64,000 nt of DNA from the NCBI GenBank assembly GCA_029448655.1, contig JACCLO010000004.1, forward strand, positions 3,534,001-3,598,000, read 5' to 3'. This stretch comes from Wolfiporia cocos. Taxonomy: Eukaryota > Basidiomycota > Agaricomycetes > Polyporales > Phaeolaceae. The translations under genes and the position numbers were made by a program. How positions within the stretch are numbered: position 1 is the first letter of the stretch; every line of letters begins with the position of its first letter. This document shows positions 33,390-46,657 of this stretch, piece by piece. Below the pieces are notes generated by a model, which saw only the letters and a list, made by a program, of their open reading frames with translations, ran no database searches and was not told where the DNA came from.

Positions 33390-34808
33390 TGGTGGGTCTC
33401 GGCGGGGCCCTGTACCATAAGGCTGCTCATTTCATTGGATTTGCGGACAGGACTTTTCTTTTCACTTCGCTATTCCTCTTGGGTTTATGGTGCACGTGCC
33501 AAGGTCATACTACTACGCTCTGCGTCGTAAATGTCTTCCGTTGTGTACCCATCACCTTCACATGCATAATCATTGCTCCCCGGTCGTCGTCCTCGCTTCT
33601 TATTGCAGTAGCACGAGCGCGGCGTTCCTGTACAATATACGGTAGACTGATAGTGCATCGCGTGATAGTGATACCCTTTCCACATCTCGATTACATGTAG
33701 GGTGGTAGCATCGTGGGTGTGGAGCGTGTGGTGGTCGTGTGCCCCGAGTGCAAGATCGCCTCAAGGTGGGACGACGATATGACAAGCGGTGCGTGGCAAC
33801 AGTGCGGCAGCAGCAAGATGGAACGCACCGTCCATATGCGGGGACGCTGAGCAGACGTCATTGGGTAGCCATCGCGCCTGGCCACTGCTGAGAAGGGATT
33901 CTGGCGAACTCAGATAGGCGGCGACGTTGGGCGAGGGTTGGAGACGCGAGCACGCTGATAGAGCCTGGGAGACAGAATTGTAGATGCTGACAACCCGCAG
34001 CTGACAACCCCTCGGAATTAAGCTTCGGGATGCGACGCCTGAAATCTGGTGGTCGCAGCGTTCTCACGAACAACCATCAAGTCAAACACGGAGGGATATT
34101 ATTATCGAGGTGGCGCCCGAACAGGTAACAATACATGTAATGTCAAACAGCACAGCTCACCTGAGCCAGGCCTCCGACGGCAAACAAGGCGCGCGGGGCA
34201 GGGCTTTGTTCTCCGGCTCGGCAGAGCTACCGCGCTGCAGCTGGGCGACTACCCGGAAGCCGAGAACCGTTGGTCGAGGGCCGTCGAAGGAGGAAAGCGC
34301 GATAGGCTTGTTGCGAGTAATCGGGTGCCGGCCGTCGCGGCTGTTGGTTTCGGAGAGGCCCCTTTTAGCGACAGGAGAGTTTGGGGCGCAGGAAGGCAGT
34401 TTTCAGGACGCTGCGAGCCAACAAGCGGAGGCGATTTGGTGGCTGTGTGAGTGGGAGGCAGCGGCAGCGGAGGTCGAGGCCAGCGCGGAGAAGGGGCGAA
34501 GGAGCGGGAGCAGCCAAGGATCGGGCGAGGATCTGGCGGACTGCCCGCCACGTGCCATCTTAGATCCCACTGCGAGCTGACGCGTCCCTCTCAGCCCGCC
34601 TTATAAGCCGACCTCTGCCCTGCGCCCCCACTCACAGCCCATTGCTCACTGCCTACTGCCTTCCGCCTCTCCGCCTCCTCCGCCCTCCTCCGCCTTCCGG
34701 CCTCGCATCGTGAGTCCCACTCCCCGTCCCTGCCGCACTCGCACTCACCGTCGCCGCCCCGTCTAGTGTTCTGTCTGCGTATTTACGTACACTCGATCCT
34801 CATTCAGA
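33390..34808. other. Long intergenic region with the AN1 gene promoter
   Basis: About 1.4 kb without a recognisable gene. Open frames in the GC-rich part (34.05-34.58 kb) overlap on both strands and carry no family motif. The last 200 bases are pyrimidine-rich, typical of a fungal promoter and 5' UTR. Confidence 0.5.
34601..34607 (+). promoter_or_regulatory. TATA-like box upstream of the AN1 gene
   Basis: TTATAAG followed by a C/T-rich block to about 34730 and the ATG at 34809. This pattern is that of a strong basidiomycete core promoter. Confidence 0.45.
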
Positions 34809-35105
34809 ATGCCTGCCAAGAAGCGCTGTCAACTCCAGTCTGAGCCTCGCTGCAGCTCCGCCGTGCTGCGTCTAGTTGGCCAATGCCCACACTGTCGGCA
34901 AGAGTTCTGCGGGGCTGTGCGTGCCTCCTCCGTTCCGTGGTGGCACACGCTCTAATTGTGGCCTGCCTATCCTCCCGTATAGCATCGCATGCCCGAGCAC
35001 CATAACTGCACCAACCTCGAGAGCTGCCGACAGCAGGCGTTCGAGAAGAACAAGGCGAAGCTGGAGAGCGAACGGACAGTGGCGTCGAAGATGGCAATGG
35101 CATGA
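34809..35105 (+). CDS. Small AN1-type zinc finger protein
   Basis: A 76-residue protein made of exons 34809-34916 and 34983-35105. It is almost entirely one AN1 zinc finger: CQLQSEPRC, then CPHCRQEFC across the intron, HRMPEHHNC and a final Cys in LESC. After this comes a short Lys/Glu-rich helix ending the protein. AN1 fingers bind ubiquitin or proteasome-linked partners (Cuz1/Tmc1, ZFAND proteins) and the small fungal members are stress-induced. No A20 finger or ubiquitin-like domain accompanies it. The TATA box and C/T-rich leader point to inducible or strong expression. Confidence 0.85.
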
Positions 35106-36177
35106 GCTGCCTGCCCGCGTCCCCATTCCTCTCCCGTTCCTTGGCCACTCCACTTCGTCCTGCGCAGCGCGCATATATCCACGCATTGCCACGGGCGCAG
35201 GACAGCTCATCCATTGCTATCCTCTCTTCCTCCATCCGCGCTTCATGACCCCCACGGACGCATTGCATGTACTATGATACAATACCATTACTCACTATCC
35301 TCGGCCCTTCTGGTGACACCGCTCTTCCCATGCTCGTTGTCATCGTATTTAATGCCAGCCCCCCCGTACTCATCTGGTGTCCCAGTGTTTTCGTATCGTG
35401 ATATATATCCGTTGTAGACTGATTTCTCGCGTGCGGTGTGAGTCGAGACCAACCTAGTGTGAGTGATCATCAATCCAGTCGTAATTATGGGCACACGTGT
35501 TGGCGGCGCGTCTTCCGACCACATCCGCTGCTCCCTGCCGCCTTCTGCGACATTGAGAACGTCCAAGGATGACCTGTACCGAGGCCGCCTGGCGAGCTTC
35601 CGTGGATTCGTGCATATGCACAGGCGCACGCGGACGCAGACGCGGCGCTTGGCGGAGCGGGCATTGAGCGGAAGACGGACGTTCGCGCTGCTCGAGTCCG
35701 TCTAGCCCCGTCCGTTGTCCGTTTCGCGATCCCATGATGAGCGCGCCAGGCGGACGCAGGAGTCGGAGCTCAGACTTTATCGCGCAATCGTCGGTTCTCG
35801 ACTGATCTGTCGCGATCGTTGCGCTTGGAGGATGCTCTGTGCGCCGCGCATATAAGCCCTGTCCCCTGACTCGTCCAGCGCGCTCCTCACACCATCTCTC
35901 CGCATCAGTTGCGAGCCTCGCGTTACAGGTTAGTCCCGTACCAGCGGAGGCTGCTGCTCCCGATTCATCAGGCTCGGGCTTCCTTACGCAGAATCACGTG
36001 CAGAGCCCACGCCGGTGCTGATCATATAGACTGTGTTACCCCGCATTCACAAGCCGTCCGAAAAGGTGAGCCTCGCAGCCCATAAGGCGCGGGCGCGCTG
36101 CGCCTTGCGCAGAGCGTACCATGGCGAACAGCAGACTGACGCAAGTCGCAGAGCATCTCCGCAGAAGAGATACAGAA
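35106..36177. other. Intergenic region and aspartate aminotransferase promoter
   Basis: No gene recognised. Open frames here lack motifs and overlap on both strands. The distal half should be the promoter and 5' UTR of the aminotransferase gene. Confidence 0.5.
35849..35856 (+). promoter_or_regulatory. TATA-like box upstream of the aminotransferase
   Basis: CATATAAG followed by a C-rich leader, about 325 bases before the chosen ATG. An intron in the 5' UTR between box and ATG is possible. Confidence 0.4.
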
Positions 36178-38396
<2,219 letters not shown>

Positions 38397-39135
38397 GCCG
38401 AGGCCGTCGCGGGGCCAATGGCGATAGATGAATGTACAGTAGAGCAGGAGAATATACGGACCATTTGCGCGGCGATGCGTCCGTGGGAAATGACGTCGCG
38501 TGAGAGTGCCTGGCCGAGCTCGCGGGCAAAATTGCGGGTGACGTCAACGGCGATGGACGTGTTTTGGATCCTGCGCTCGCGAGTGGCCCCCCCTCCTTCC
38601 CTTTTCAGCCGGGCACCGTACCCTCCGCCGCCCGCCCGTCCCCGCCGCGCCCTGCGAGCCCCGGCCAGATCCCAGCGCCGCCGCGCCCCCTTGCAGCGCC
38701 GCCGCCCGCCGCCGCCCGCCGCCTCCGAGACAGCCTCGTCCGCTCCTCTCTCCGCGAGCTGGTTTGTAATCCAACTGCCGACAGCCCTTATTAGCGCGCC
38801 TCGCCTGTGTTGTATGCTGCTCCTACTCAATCACATCCCCCTTCCGACACCTGCACGCTCGCTTCTCTCCTCTGGCCTGCCTCCCCTTGCGTCATAGCCG
38901 CACCTTCTTCTTTGGGCCGTCCAATCCTCGTGTGCCCAACCTAATTACTACTTACGCTTCCTCTATTCCCCGCGCCTACCTGCTTGTCCCCGCCCTCCAT
39001 CTGCGCTCCCCATCCTGCTATTCCCGTGCGTCCCTCCGCATGCCCTCTCCCGTCGCGCTCCTCTGAATTCGCCGCGATACACCCAGCCTCCCGTACATGG
39101 GAATTTTTCTGTCATTGCTCTTCCCGAGATTGTAC
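38397..39135. other. Intergenic, C/T-rich promoter of the HEAT-repeat gene
   Basis: No gene found. The second half is strongly pyrimidine-rich on the plus strand, as in promoters of this genome. Frames open here on both strands arise from base composition. Confidence 0.5.
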
Positions 39136-42100
39136 ATGCCTGCCGATAATACTCGCTCGAGCGCTAGCAGCTTGTCCTCCCGCTCGTCCTCTCCCAGGCC
39201 AGCAGTGCCCATGTCCGACGTGCGCAGATCCTCCTCGCTCGAGCTCCCGCCCCCGCCTGCGCCACAAAATCCCGCCGCCGAGTCGCCGCCTCCAGAGTCG
39301 ACCCGCTATACCCCTCATGCGGTCGGGCTGGGTATCATATCCCCCCAGCCCACTGTGGGACCGTTCGCGCCTGCCACTCGTGCCCCCATGGCCTCTCCAC
39401 AGCGCCGATCCTCCCCACTACGTCAGCGTTCCAGCTCGCTCGGCTCTGGCGCACCGCACAGCCCGCTCGAGCTGCCACCCCGAGTCAGCTTTGACGAAGC
39501 GCAGCCGCCGCCCGCGTCGCCCGGTCTTGCGTACATATTTCCTGTGTCGCCCAGAGACACTGCCGACCCAATGGGTGCACCGCTGTCGCCGTCCAGCACG
39601 ACCTCACCCGCTTCTGGCATGCGCATCGCGATCCCTCCGCCGAATGCCACTGCGTCCACCTCGACGCCGTCGCCGCCCCTCCTCCCGCCCACGGCCGCTG
39701 ACCCGCTTCCGCCCACGGCCGCAAGTACGGCCGCCGGCACACCTCTGCTCCCCCTTGGCCAGCAGCAGCCGATGGCGTCGGCATATTTTAGTTCAGAGGA
39801 GACCGCGTACCCCATGCAGGATCCGTCGGCGTCGGACGCTCACTTGGACTTTACTGAATTCGACGCCGATGCGGACGGGCTGACCGCGCTCGAGAAGATT
39901 TATTTGTTCTCGCGCAGTCAAGCGGCGTTCCACCGTGTCTTCATCGTGCATGCTCTCCCGAAGTACCTGGGCGCAGATGACGTCGAGAGCGGCGTATTCG
40001 CGAGCCGCGAAGAGATCGAGCACATCACCCCCGCCGAAGCGGTCGTGTACGTCCTGCCTCTGTTGAACAGCCTCGCGCTGGACGAAGGTAAGTTTCGGCC
40101 GCTCGGTGAGAGCCTTGGTTTGCTCATTGCATTTTTACGTCTACGTGCGTCACCCTCAATGCACCCCCGTTTGGCACATCTCGTGCTCTTCGTTCATCCG
40201 GCGGCTATTGCTCACGACCCGTCAATCTTGATCGCCTATCGGGCGAAACGATTCTTGTCTCACGCTTTATTACTACGGCACCCCCTTTCTGTCACCTACC
40301 GCGACGACCTTGCCCGTAATGGCTACATTCGCTCACAATGAAACGTCGTCTCACCCCACATCCATACGTGCGTCACCATTCATACATCTTCTGCTGACTA
40401 CCTGCAGATGAGGCCGTAAAGGAAGCTTTAGCCGCTGAACTCATGTCCATCATATGGTGGTACATTACTAACTGCCGGATCGTCGACGATAGTTATGGGG
40501 CACAGCCTACCGACGACCAGTCGTATGCTGACCAGCCTACAGAGTCTGCGCCACAAGAGGCTGATGTCGCAACAATATCCGTGCAGGCATTCACTCCCAT
40601 CCTGGGCACACTTCTGCTCAGCCAGAATGGGCTGGTGAATGCATCCGCGCGCCACGCGGTGGTGGAGCTCCTCAAACGCATCCGGCGCGCTGATGAACGT
40701 GAGGCGGGTAACCCGCCCGCGCCACCCGCTGATGGCGAGGAGCCCGCGCGCGATTACGAGGTAGGGCTGCTCGGGTCGCACGAGCGTTGTCTCTTTGAGC
40801 GTGAGATGTTGCACCAAGTCGTCATTGGGATGGGCCGCCTTGACATGCCCGATGCCGACGAAGGCCTGCTCTCAAACATTTCGACGCCGCGCAGTGTCAG
40901 TGGCGCGCATGCTGAGCCTCACATCCATGAACACCACCGGAGTGGCAGCCATGATCTGGCGTATCCGGTGCTGCAGACACCGCCGGCCACTGCTCCCGAC
41001 TCGTCAACTGCAGGCTCGACGCCGCTCGCTCCGCCACCTGGCATGGTTGACTCGTACTTCCCTTCCGTGCCTGTGCAGTCTCCATCGTCTGATCTGCCCG
41101 GCGCCGGACACAATGACCACTCCGCAGTGCACAGCTTTGCCCTCTCACCTGCATTCGCCCTCGCCCAGCCACCTAGGTCACCACTATCTCAGATGACCAA
41201 TGCGGAGGACTTTTTCTCCGTGTCTCACTCTGCTCCATCACCCGCGATGACACTGCCGTCGCCAACGCCTTCTCTTCCTGCCAATACTTCCGCCACCCTC
41301 CCGCTTGCCGATGTCGTACAGCCACTAGGCCACGCTGGACCCTCGGCGTCATCCTCATCAGATTCGAACATATCGACCCCATCGCTCACATCGCCTTCTT
41401 CGTCTGCGTCTTCATCATCTCTGGAGTCGCCTAACGCAGGCGGGGCAGCGGCGTCGTCCAGCCAGAGGGTCGCTCCAATCGTGTCGACATCCAACACAAT
41501 TTCTGGATCATCCATGTCGGAGGGCATGGACGTTGAGATGGGCTACGATAACGAAGGATCCGTGTCAGAACGGCCCAGATTAAGAGGGAACGGTCTGACG
41601 CTTGACCTAAGTGAGAGCAGAGAGCAAGCGGCATTGAGTCTGAGTGAGACTGCTCTCCATACAGCTATTCAGGGCATTCAGGGTGACACTGCAAGCGCCC
41701 CGGTCAGCGCGTGGCTGGATGCAGGGCTGCTTGAGGGTGATGTCGATATGGAAGACGTCTCGAACGCGGGCCAAGACCAGGGTGAGGGTGACAACGAAGG
41801 TGATATCAGCGAGGAAGCGGCCGTGGGCCGGTTGTCCAGCATGAGTCTGATGGCTGCCGTGACTGCTAGCGGTAAGTTTTCCTTGTTTCCATACTAATAA
41901 TTTTCTTTTCCGCGGCACTAGTGCCCGCCTTCTTTGCTTATTTTACTTTTGTCCTGATCTCGCTGACGGGTGATTTACTTTATCCGTATAGGTACCCTCA
42001 GGGAGGAGGCAAAGTCGGCGTTTGTAGGCGAGGTGGAAAGGGTGGGCCGCGACCCGGTCTATTGGGTCAGGCGAGAGGCCGCATTTGCGGTCGGTGCTTT

Positions 42101-43671
42101 GGCGAAGGTCGTCCCAGACGAACTGGTCATCGCTTCTCTCGTGAGTCACCGCTCTATTGGTTCCGACTACGCATTGACTTCCATCCCCGTCAGCTGCCCT
42201 TGTTCCAGTCTCTGTATCAAGACCCCACGTGGCATGTCCGCCACTCCGTCCTATTCGCCCTCCCAGCAATCCTCGCCAGGCTGCCCCCGCAAGGGCGGCG
42301 AGAGTTGGCGCTGGATGTCATGCTGCCCCTATCGATGGACGACACGCCCACGGTCCGTTCCGCGGTGTTGGAGGCCCTAGGCGAGGTCATGCACACCTTC
42401 GCCAATGATGAGGGCGGCCCCCCGCGGGAGCTGCTGAATATGTTCCTGGGCGTACGCGAAAATGCCGCCGAGCGGGCGTCGCCGCAAGGCGCCGCTAGCG
42501 GGCGATCGCCGTCAAATCCTCCAGGATCCGGTCCTGCGTCAGAGTCTGGGCGCAGCGATTTGAGCGGGACGGACTCGGCGCGAGATGTGGACATCTACGA
42601 GGACCCTGCCCGTCCGCTGGTGTGCGCGTTCAACATCCCTGCCGTGGCGCTGACCCTGGGGGGCGCGCGCTGGCCGGAGCTGCGCGATCTGTACCGGACG
42701 CTGTCGCAGAGCCCCTCGTTCAAGGTCCGCCGCACTCTCGCCGCGTCGCTCGGAGAGATGGCTAGGATCGTCGGGCCCGGGTATGCAAAGGACGATCTGC
42801 TGGAGGTGTGGCGGGCGAGCATCGGTGCGGAGGAGACGGAGGTGCGGCTCAAGGCTGTGGAGTGTGCTGCCGCGTTTGTTGGTGCGCTCGGTCTGGATGA
42901 GCGGGCGGGAGTGTTGAGAGGCCTTGGGGAAGAGTTCTCCAGCGGCAGACTGAGGGGGTGGAGAGAGCGTGAGGAGGTCATCAAGAGCCTCCCGTCTTTC
43001 TTGGATATCACAGGGGTGGAGAAGGATGTCCTGCGGAGATTGTTGATGGAGGCTTTGGGAGACCGGGTATCTGCGATCAGGGAGGCTGCTGTCACAGTGG
43101 TATGTATTCGTGTGAGTATTCTGCCGGTTGCGAGGCTGACGAGAATCCGCAGCTCCCTGCGTTTGTCAAGGCTTGGAGACACACACCACACCTCATGGAG
43201 GGGCTCCGGGAAGGCATCAGGGCGCTGGCGCTTTCTGACTGCTACCGCGAGCGGACGACGTTCGTGACATGCGAACAAGCCCTTCTGCTTTCAGACGATA
43301 GAGACGTCGTGATGCTGAATGAGGACTTTTGGGAGACCATGTCCACATTGGCCCGAGACTCGATTGTAGATGTGCGCATACGAGTTGCTCGCCTTTTGGG
43401 AGTCATTGCGGGTATGCACGCTCACCACTCGTCGAAACTGTATTCCTGACACTCCGCTTTCTTGCTAGATTTCTACGCCGATACTAACAGCTCGATGCTG
43501 AGCAGGCTGTTGTCGATAAGTGACACCCTGGAACAGGACACATCGCATGACGTCCGCGCATTCGCGCACTCTATTCGGTCAGGGGGAGCCAAAGCTCAGC
43601 TAGTAGGGCCACCCAAGGCGCTTCAGAGCGCCGTTACCTTTTCCCGTCCCCCGCCCCCGACACCAAGTTGA
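39136..43671 (+). CDS. HEAT-repeat protein, PP4 regulatory subunit 1 (PPP4R1)-like
   Basis: Probable scaffold subunit of protein phosphatase 4. Exons: 39136-40087, 40408-41871, 41992-42140, 42194-43099, 43153-43411, 43469-43671, for 1310 residues. The first 250 residues are Ser/Pro-rich and disordered. HEAT-like helices start near residue 255 (TALEKIYLFSRSQ) and return after a long disordered insert (about residues 450-770) with EEAKSAFVGEVERVGRD, YWVRREAAFAVGALAKV, WHVRHSVLFALPAIL and TVRSAVLEALGEV. The tail repeats end with VDVRIRVARLLGVI. The helical text resembles PPP4R1 more than importins or condensin. The first intron (320 bases) is longer than usual. An in-frame ATG at 39097 would add a hydrophobic 13-residue leader, which I consider less likely. 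Confidence 0.75.
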
Positions 43672-44875
43672 CGATTCGCGGCATCTGTATTCGTGGACGT
43701 GTCATCAAAAACGCCGGGCCCGAGCGCCAAGTTGCAGTTCGAGTCCCTCGCTCCCATGTGTCCAGCTTCGGCTTACGAGCGAGTCCACGATTGGAGATGC
43801 AATCAGCTACGTCCGCGCGCTCTTGTCCCAGCAGTTGCGGAAAGCGAAGCTACTTCAACCGCTCGTTCATACAATCGGAGTGATAGCACTGCCAGAGCCG
43901 ATCTGAGCGACCAATGAAGGACTCCGAGACACAGGCGGGTCTTCCAGCATGCTGTATCCTACGTCTTCAGCGTCGTTGCGACGGCTATTGTACCCAGATC
44001 ATCCTAAAGACTATCCTCATCACATACTAGTTGGACCTCTCGCGGTAAATTAATATGTACAGCCATCGATCGCATTCCTTTGGAGCCTGGAGCCGTAGAA
44101 AAACATATTGTACGCGCTCTGTCACAAGTGCAAACGTTCACAGTGTCTTATTACACCTTCATTGCAACATCATAGCTTCTGACGGACAGGTGCAACCCCC
44201 GTGTTGGCCGCAGTAGGAAATTGTCGACCCAGCCTGAGTCTCCTTGCAATCTGATGTTGGCTAGTCCGCCTAGAATCATTTGTGCAAGCTTCGGAACTCG
44301 GAACTAGATCCATCTACCTCTCAAGACAACCCGGGTGCTGATATCGCATGTGTCGCCTGTCTGCGCTGCCGAGTGCTCCTCCACAGCTCTCCACAACTGC
44401 ATCGGATGGGCACAGTTGCGAGTTGTTGGTCCAGTTATCGATTGCTTCCGCAGAGCACGTGAGCAGAGCGACGAGCGCTCCGATCTGATGTGCCGGCGAC
44501 CTGAAACGACGCTTGTTGTTGAGCCCAAACCGCTCTCGCCTTTTGTCTCCTTTCGGACGGGTGCATATGAAGTGTCTTCTGCACCAATAGAGGTACAACC
44601 CACGGTTGCCTGTTGTCTGGTGTCCGGGACGCCGCATTCAGCTATCGCGGCGCGTCTTTGCCTCTTCCTGGGGCCACCACTCTCTGGGAGATCCTGGTGC
44701 ATCCCATGCTCACTACAACCTGGTGTTGAATCTCTGCTGGCAGTTATCGCTTCTCAGATCTAGCTCATTCTGCGTTTGAACTCGACTGAGAGATGGATCC
44801 TTGGACTCGGTTTCTGAGAATTAGAACGGTGGCGTTCTGTTAGCCTGGCCGATTCTGCCTTGACGTGGAACTCAC
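43672..44875. other. Intergenic, no gene recognised
   Basis: About 1.2 kb. I see no frame longer than about 140 codons and no family motif on either strand. Confidence 0.5.
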
Positions 44876-45819
44876 ATGCCACTCTTAGTCTCGATTATGC
44901 TTCTCAGTCTCGTGTGGTGTACATTGCTATGTGTTGAGGCGTTTTTGAGATATGATGAGTCCGATCCCTCACAGAGTGAGTATCAGCTATCCGGATGTCA
45001 TCGAGCCTAACATCCCGCAGGGAATCTCGTTCTCGTCTTGATCCTCGTAAATTCTGTCGCAGCCGTTGCGCTGCCTGCACTGTAGGTGCTTCATTCGTAT
45101 GCACATACCTTACGGTGATGTATGAGGATATAACATGTAGAATCCTCATGCGCTTCAATGCAAAGTTTGAAGGTGTGCGACTTTTCTTCATCTTGATCTT
45201 CCTTGTTGGTACGTTGTAAGAGCAGCCACCGATGTCCGGCGATAACGACGAGTGACATGAACAGGGACAGCTGCTCTGTTTACAGTGTGGAATCCGACTT
45301 TCATGTGCTATGGTACAGGTAATGTTCAAGCTGGTGTTGCTTTGCGTTGCTCATACTCGCCAATCATCAGAAAATGTATGCCGACGGATAGACCTGTTCA
45401 TCCTCATCTTGAGCTGGGTAAACCCGGCACTACGTGAGCGCTCGTGATGTCGCAGATGCCATCATCAGATCTAATAGTCATCCTCAGTCGTCATCTATTC
45501 AGCTGGTCTTGCTGCAATATCATACTGGCGGGTCAGACACCCTGAATCGCCTGTACCCACTGAAAAACGCCAGTCAGAACTCCCTATCATGTCCCCACCT
45601 CCAGAGTCCATGCGTACTTCATCCGGTATGTTTGGTGCAGGGCTCACCATTCAATCCGACCGCCACAACGATGTGGTTCCCCCTATGCCCCCTCTCCCAT
45701 CATCATACAATCAAGCGGTCTCAGAGCAGGGAAAGCGTAGGTCATCACAACTCATTGATGATATCTCCCCTCGGTCCTCTGCGCGGCTATCGAAGAGTAG
45801 ACCGAAATGGTTTTTCTGA
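44876..45819 (+). CDS. Four-helix membrane protein of unknown function
   Basis: A 220-residue protein from six exons: 44876-44975, 45021-45081, 45141-45208, 45265-45318, 45371-45433, 45503-45819, all in phase. Four hydrophobic helices are evident: LLVSIMLLSLVWCTLLCV, NLVLVLILVNSVAAVALPAL, RLFFILIFLVGTAALFTVW and RIDLFILILSWVNPAL. The layout resembles MARVEL-type or other small fungal 4-TM proteins, but I cannot name a family. Two Cys (MCYG and NVC) lie in the loop between helices 3 and 4 and could form a disulphide outside the membrane. The C-terminal 85 residues are polar, rich in Ser and Pro, and probably cytosolic. The ATG is the first in frame before helix 1. Confidence 0.7.
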
Positions 45820-46657
45820 AAATAGAGCTGGCATCTCTACAATAGTACACGTAGGTTATGCTCATCGCTGTATATCGTACTTCTCCGCAATGGTATGATT
45901 TGTTCAGCCACTACAATGTATGCCGACCAACTTGGTATACTTCCGGCGAACCCAAGTTTCCTGCGGCCCGCAGGTAAGCGTGGCCGTGGAAGAAAACCAT
46001 GTGGTTCTCGCGTGGCAACCGTGCGTTCATTGGCCCGTAGGGCGCGCGCCACCACCCCCGTGCCATTTCCCACGGACGGCGCCTACAACGCGCGTGCGGC
46101 GTTCAAGTCAAGTCCTTTCGACCGTGTTTCGCGCGTCCTCCCTGTGCTGCGCCACGGGGATGTTGTAACGTAAATGGCCTATACTGTAGATACCTGTTAG
46201 AAAATTTAAGAGTAACCGGGAGGTTTATGAGGCACCACAAGCGAAGCGATGACGACACCGAGCATCAGCGAGGTGTCGGAAGTGGCTGAGGGAGGTGCAG
46301 CAGGAGCAGGGTGATCACACACCCTGGGGGTTGGGTGGACTCGCATTGCCATACAATATGTTTTTCCCTTATTCTATTAGTTATCATACTTAAATGACAA
46401 TTGACATCCGTGGCAAAGCCGCGGGTAATTAAACTCGTGTCTCCGAATTTGGAACGCACACGTGCCGTTACGGTCTCCTTGACCGTCTAACATCCGTTCG
46501 TGTCGTGGATGGCCGTGCACGCCTCTTACCTCGTTACTCACATGCACTGTGGCCGCTGTTCGCCTCGACTCGACGAGCTGCGCGCCATTCTTGATTCCGC
46601 CTCATAACAAGCCCCAGGAAAATACCTGTGCACTGGTTCCATTGAACGCTCGTACCA
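45820..46657. other. Intergenic, no gene recognised
   Basis: A 90-codon frame (45895-46173, plus) contains a GKRGRGRKP stretch like an AT-hook but has no other support. The rest looks empty. Confidence 0.4.

Noticed and set aside
34049..34580. Overlapping 130-156-codon frames in a GC-rich block
   Set aside because: They overlap in several frames on both strands with biased composition, typical of non-coding GC-rich DNA.
45895..46173. Possible small AT-hook protein
   Set aside because: Only one GKRGRGRKP stretch supports it; no start context, splice partners or conservation visible.
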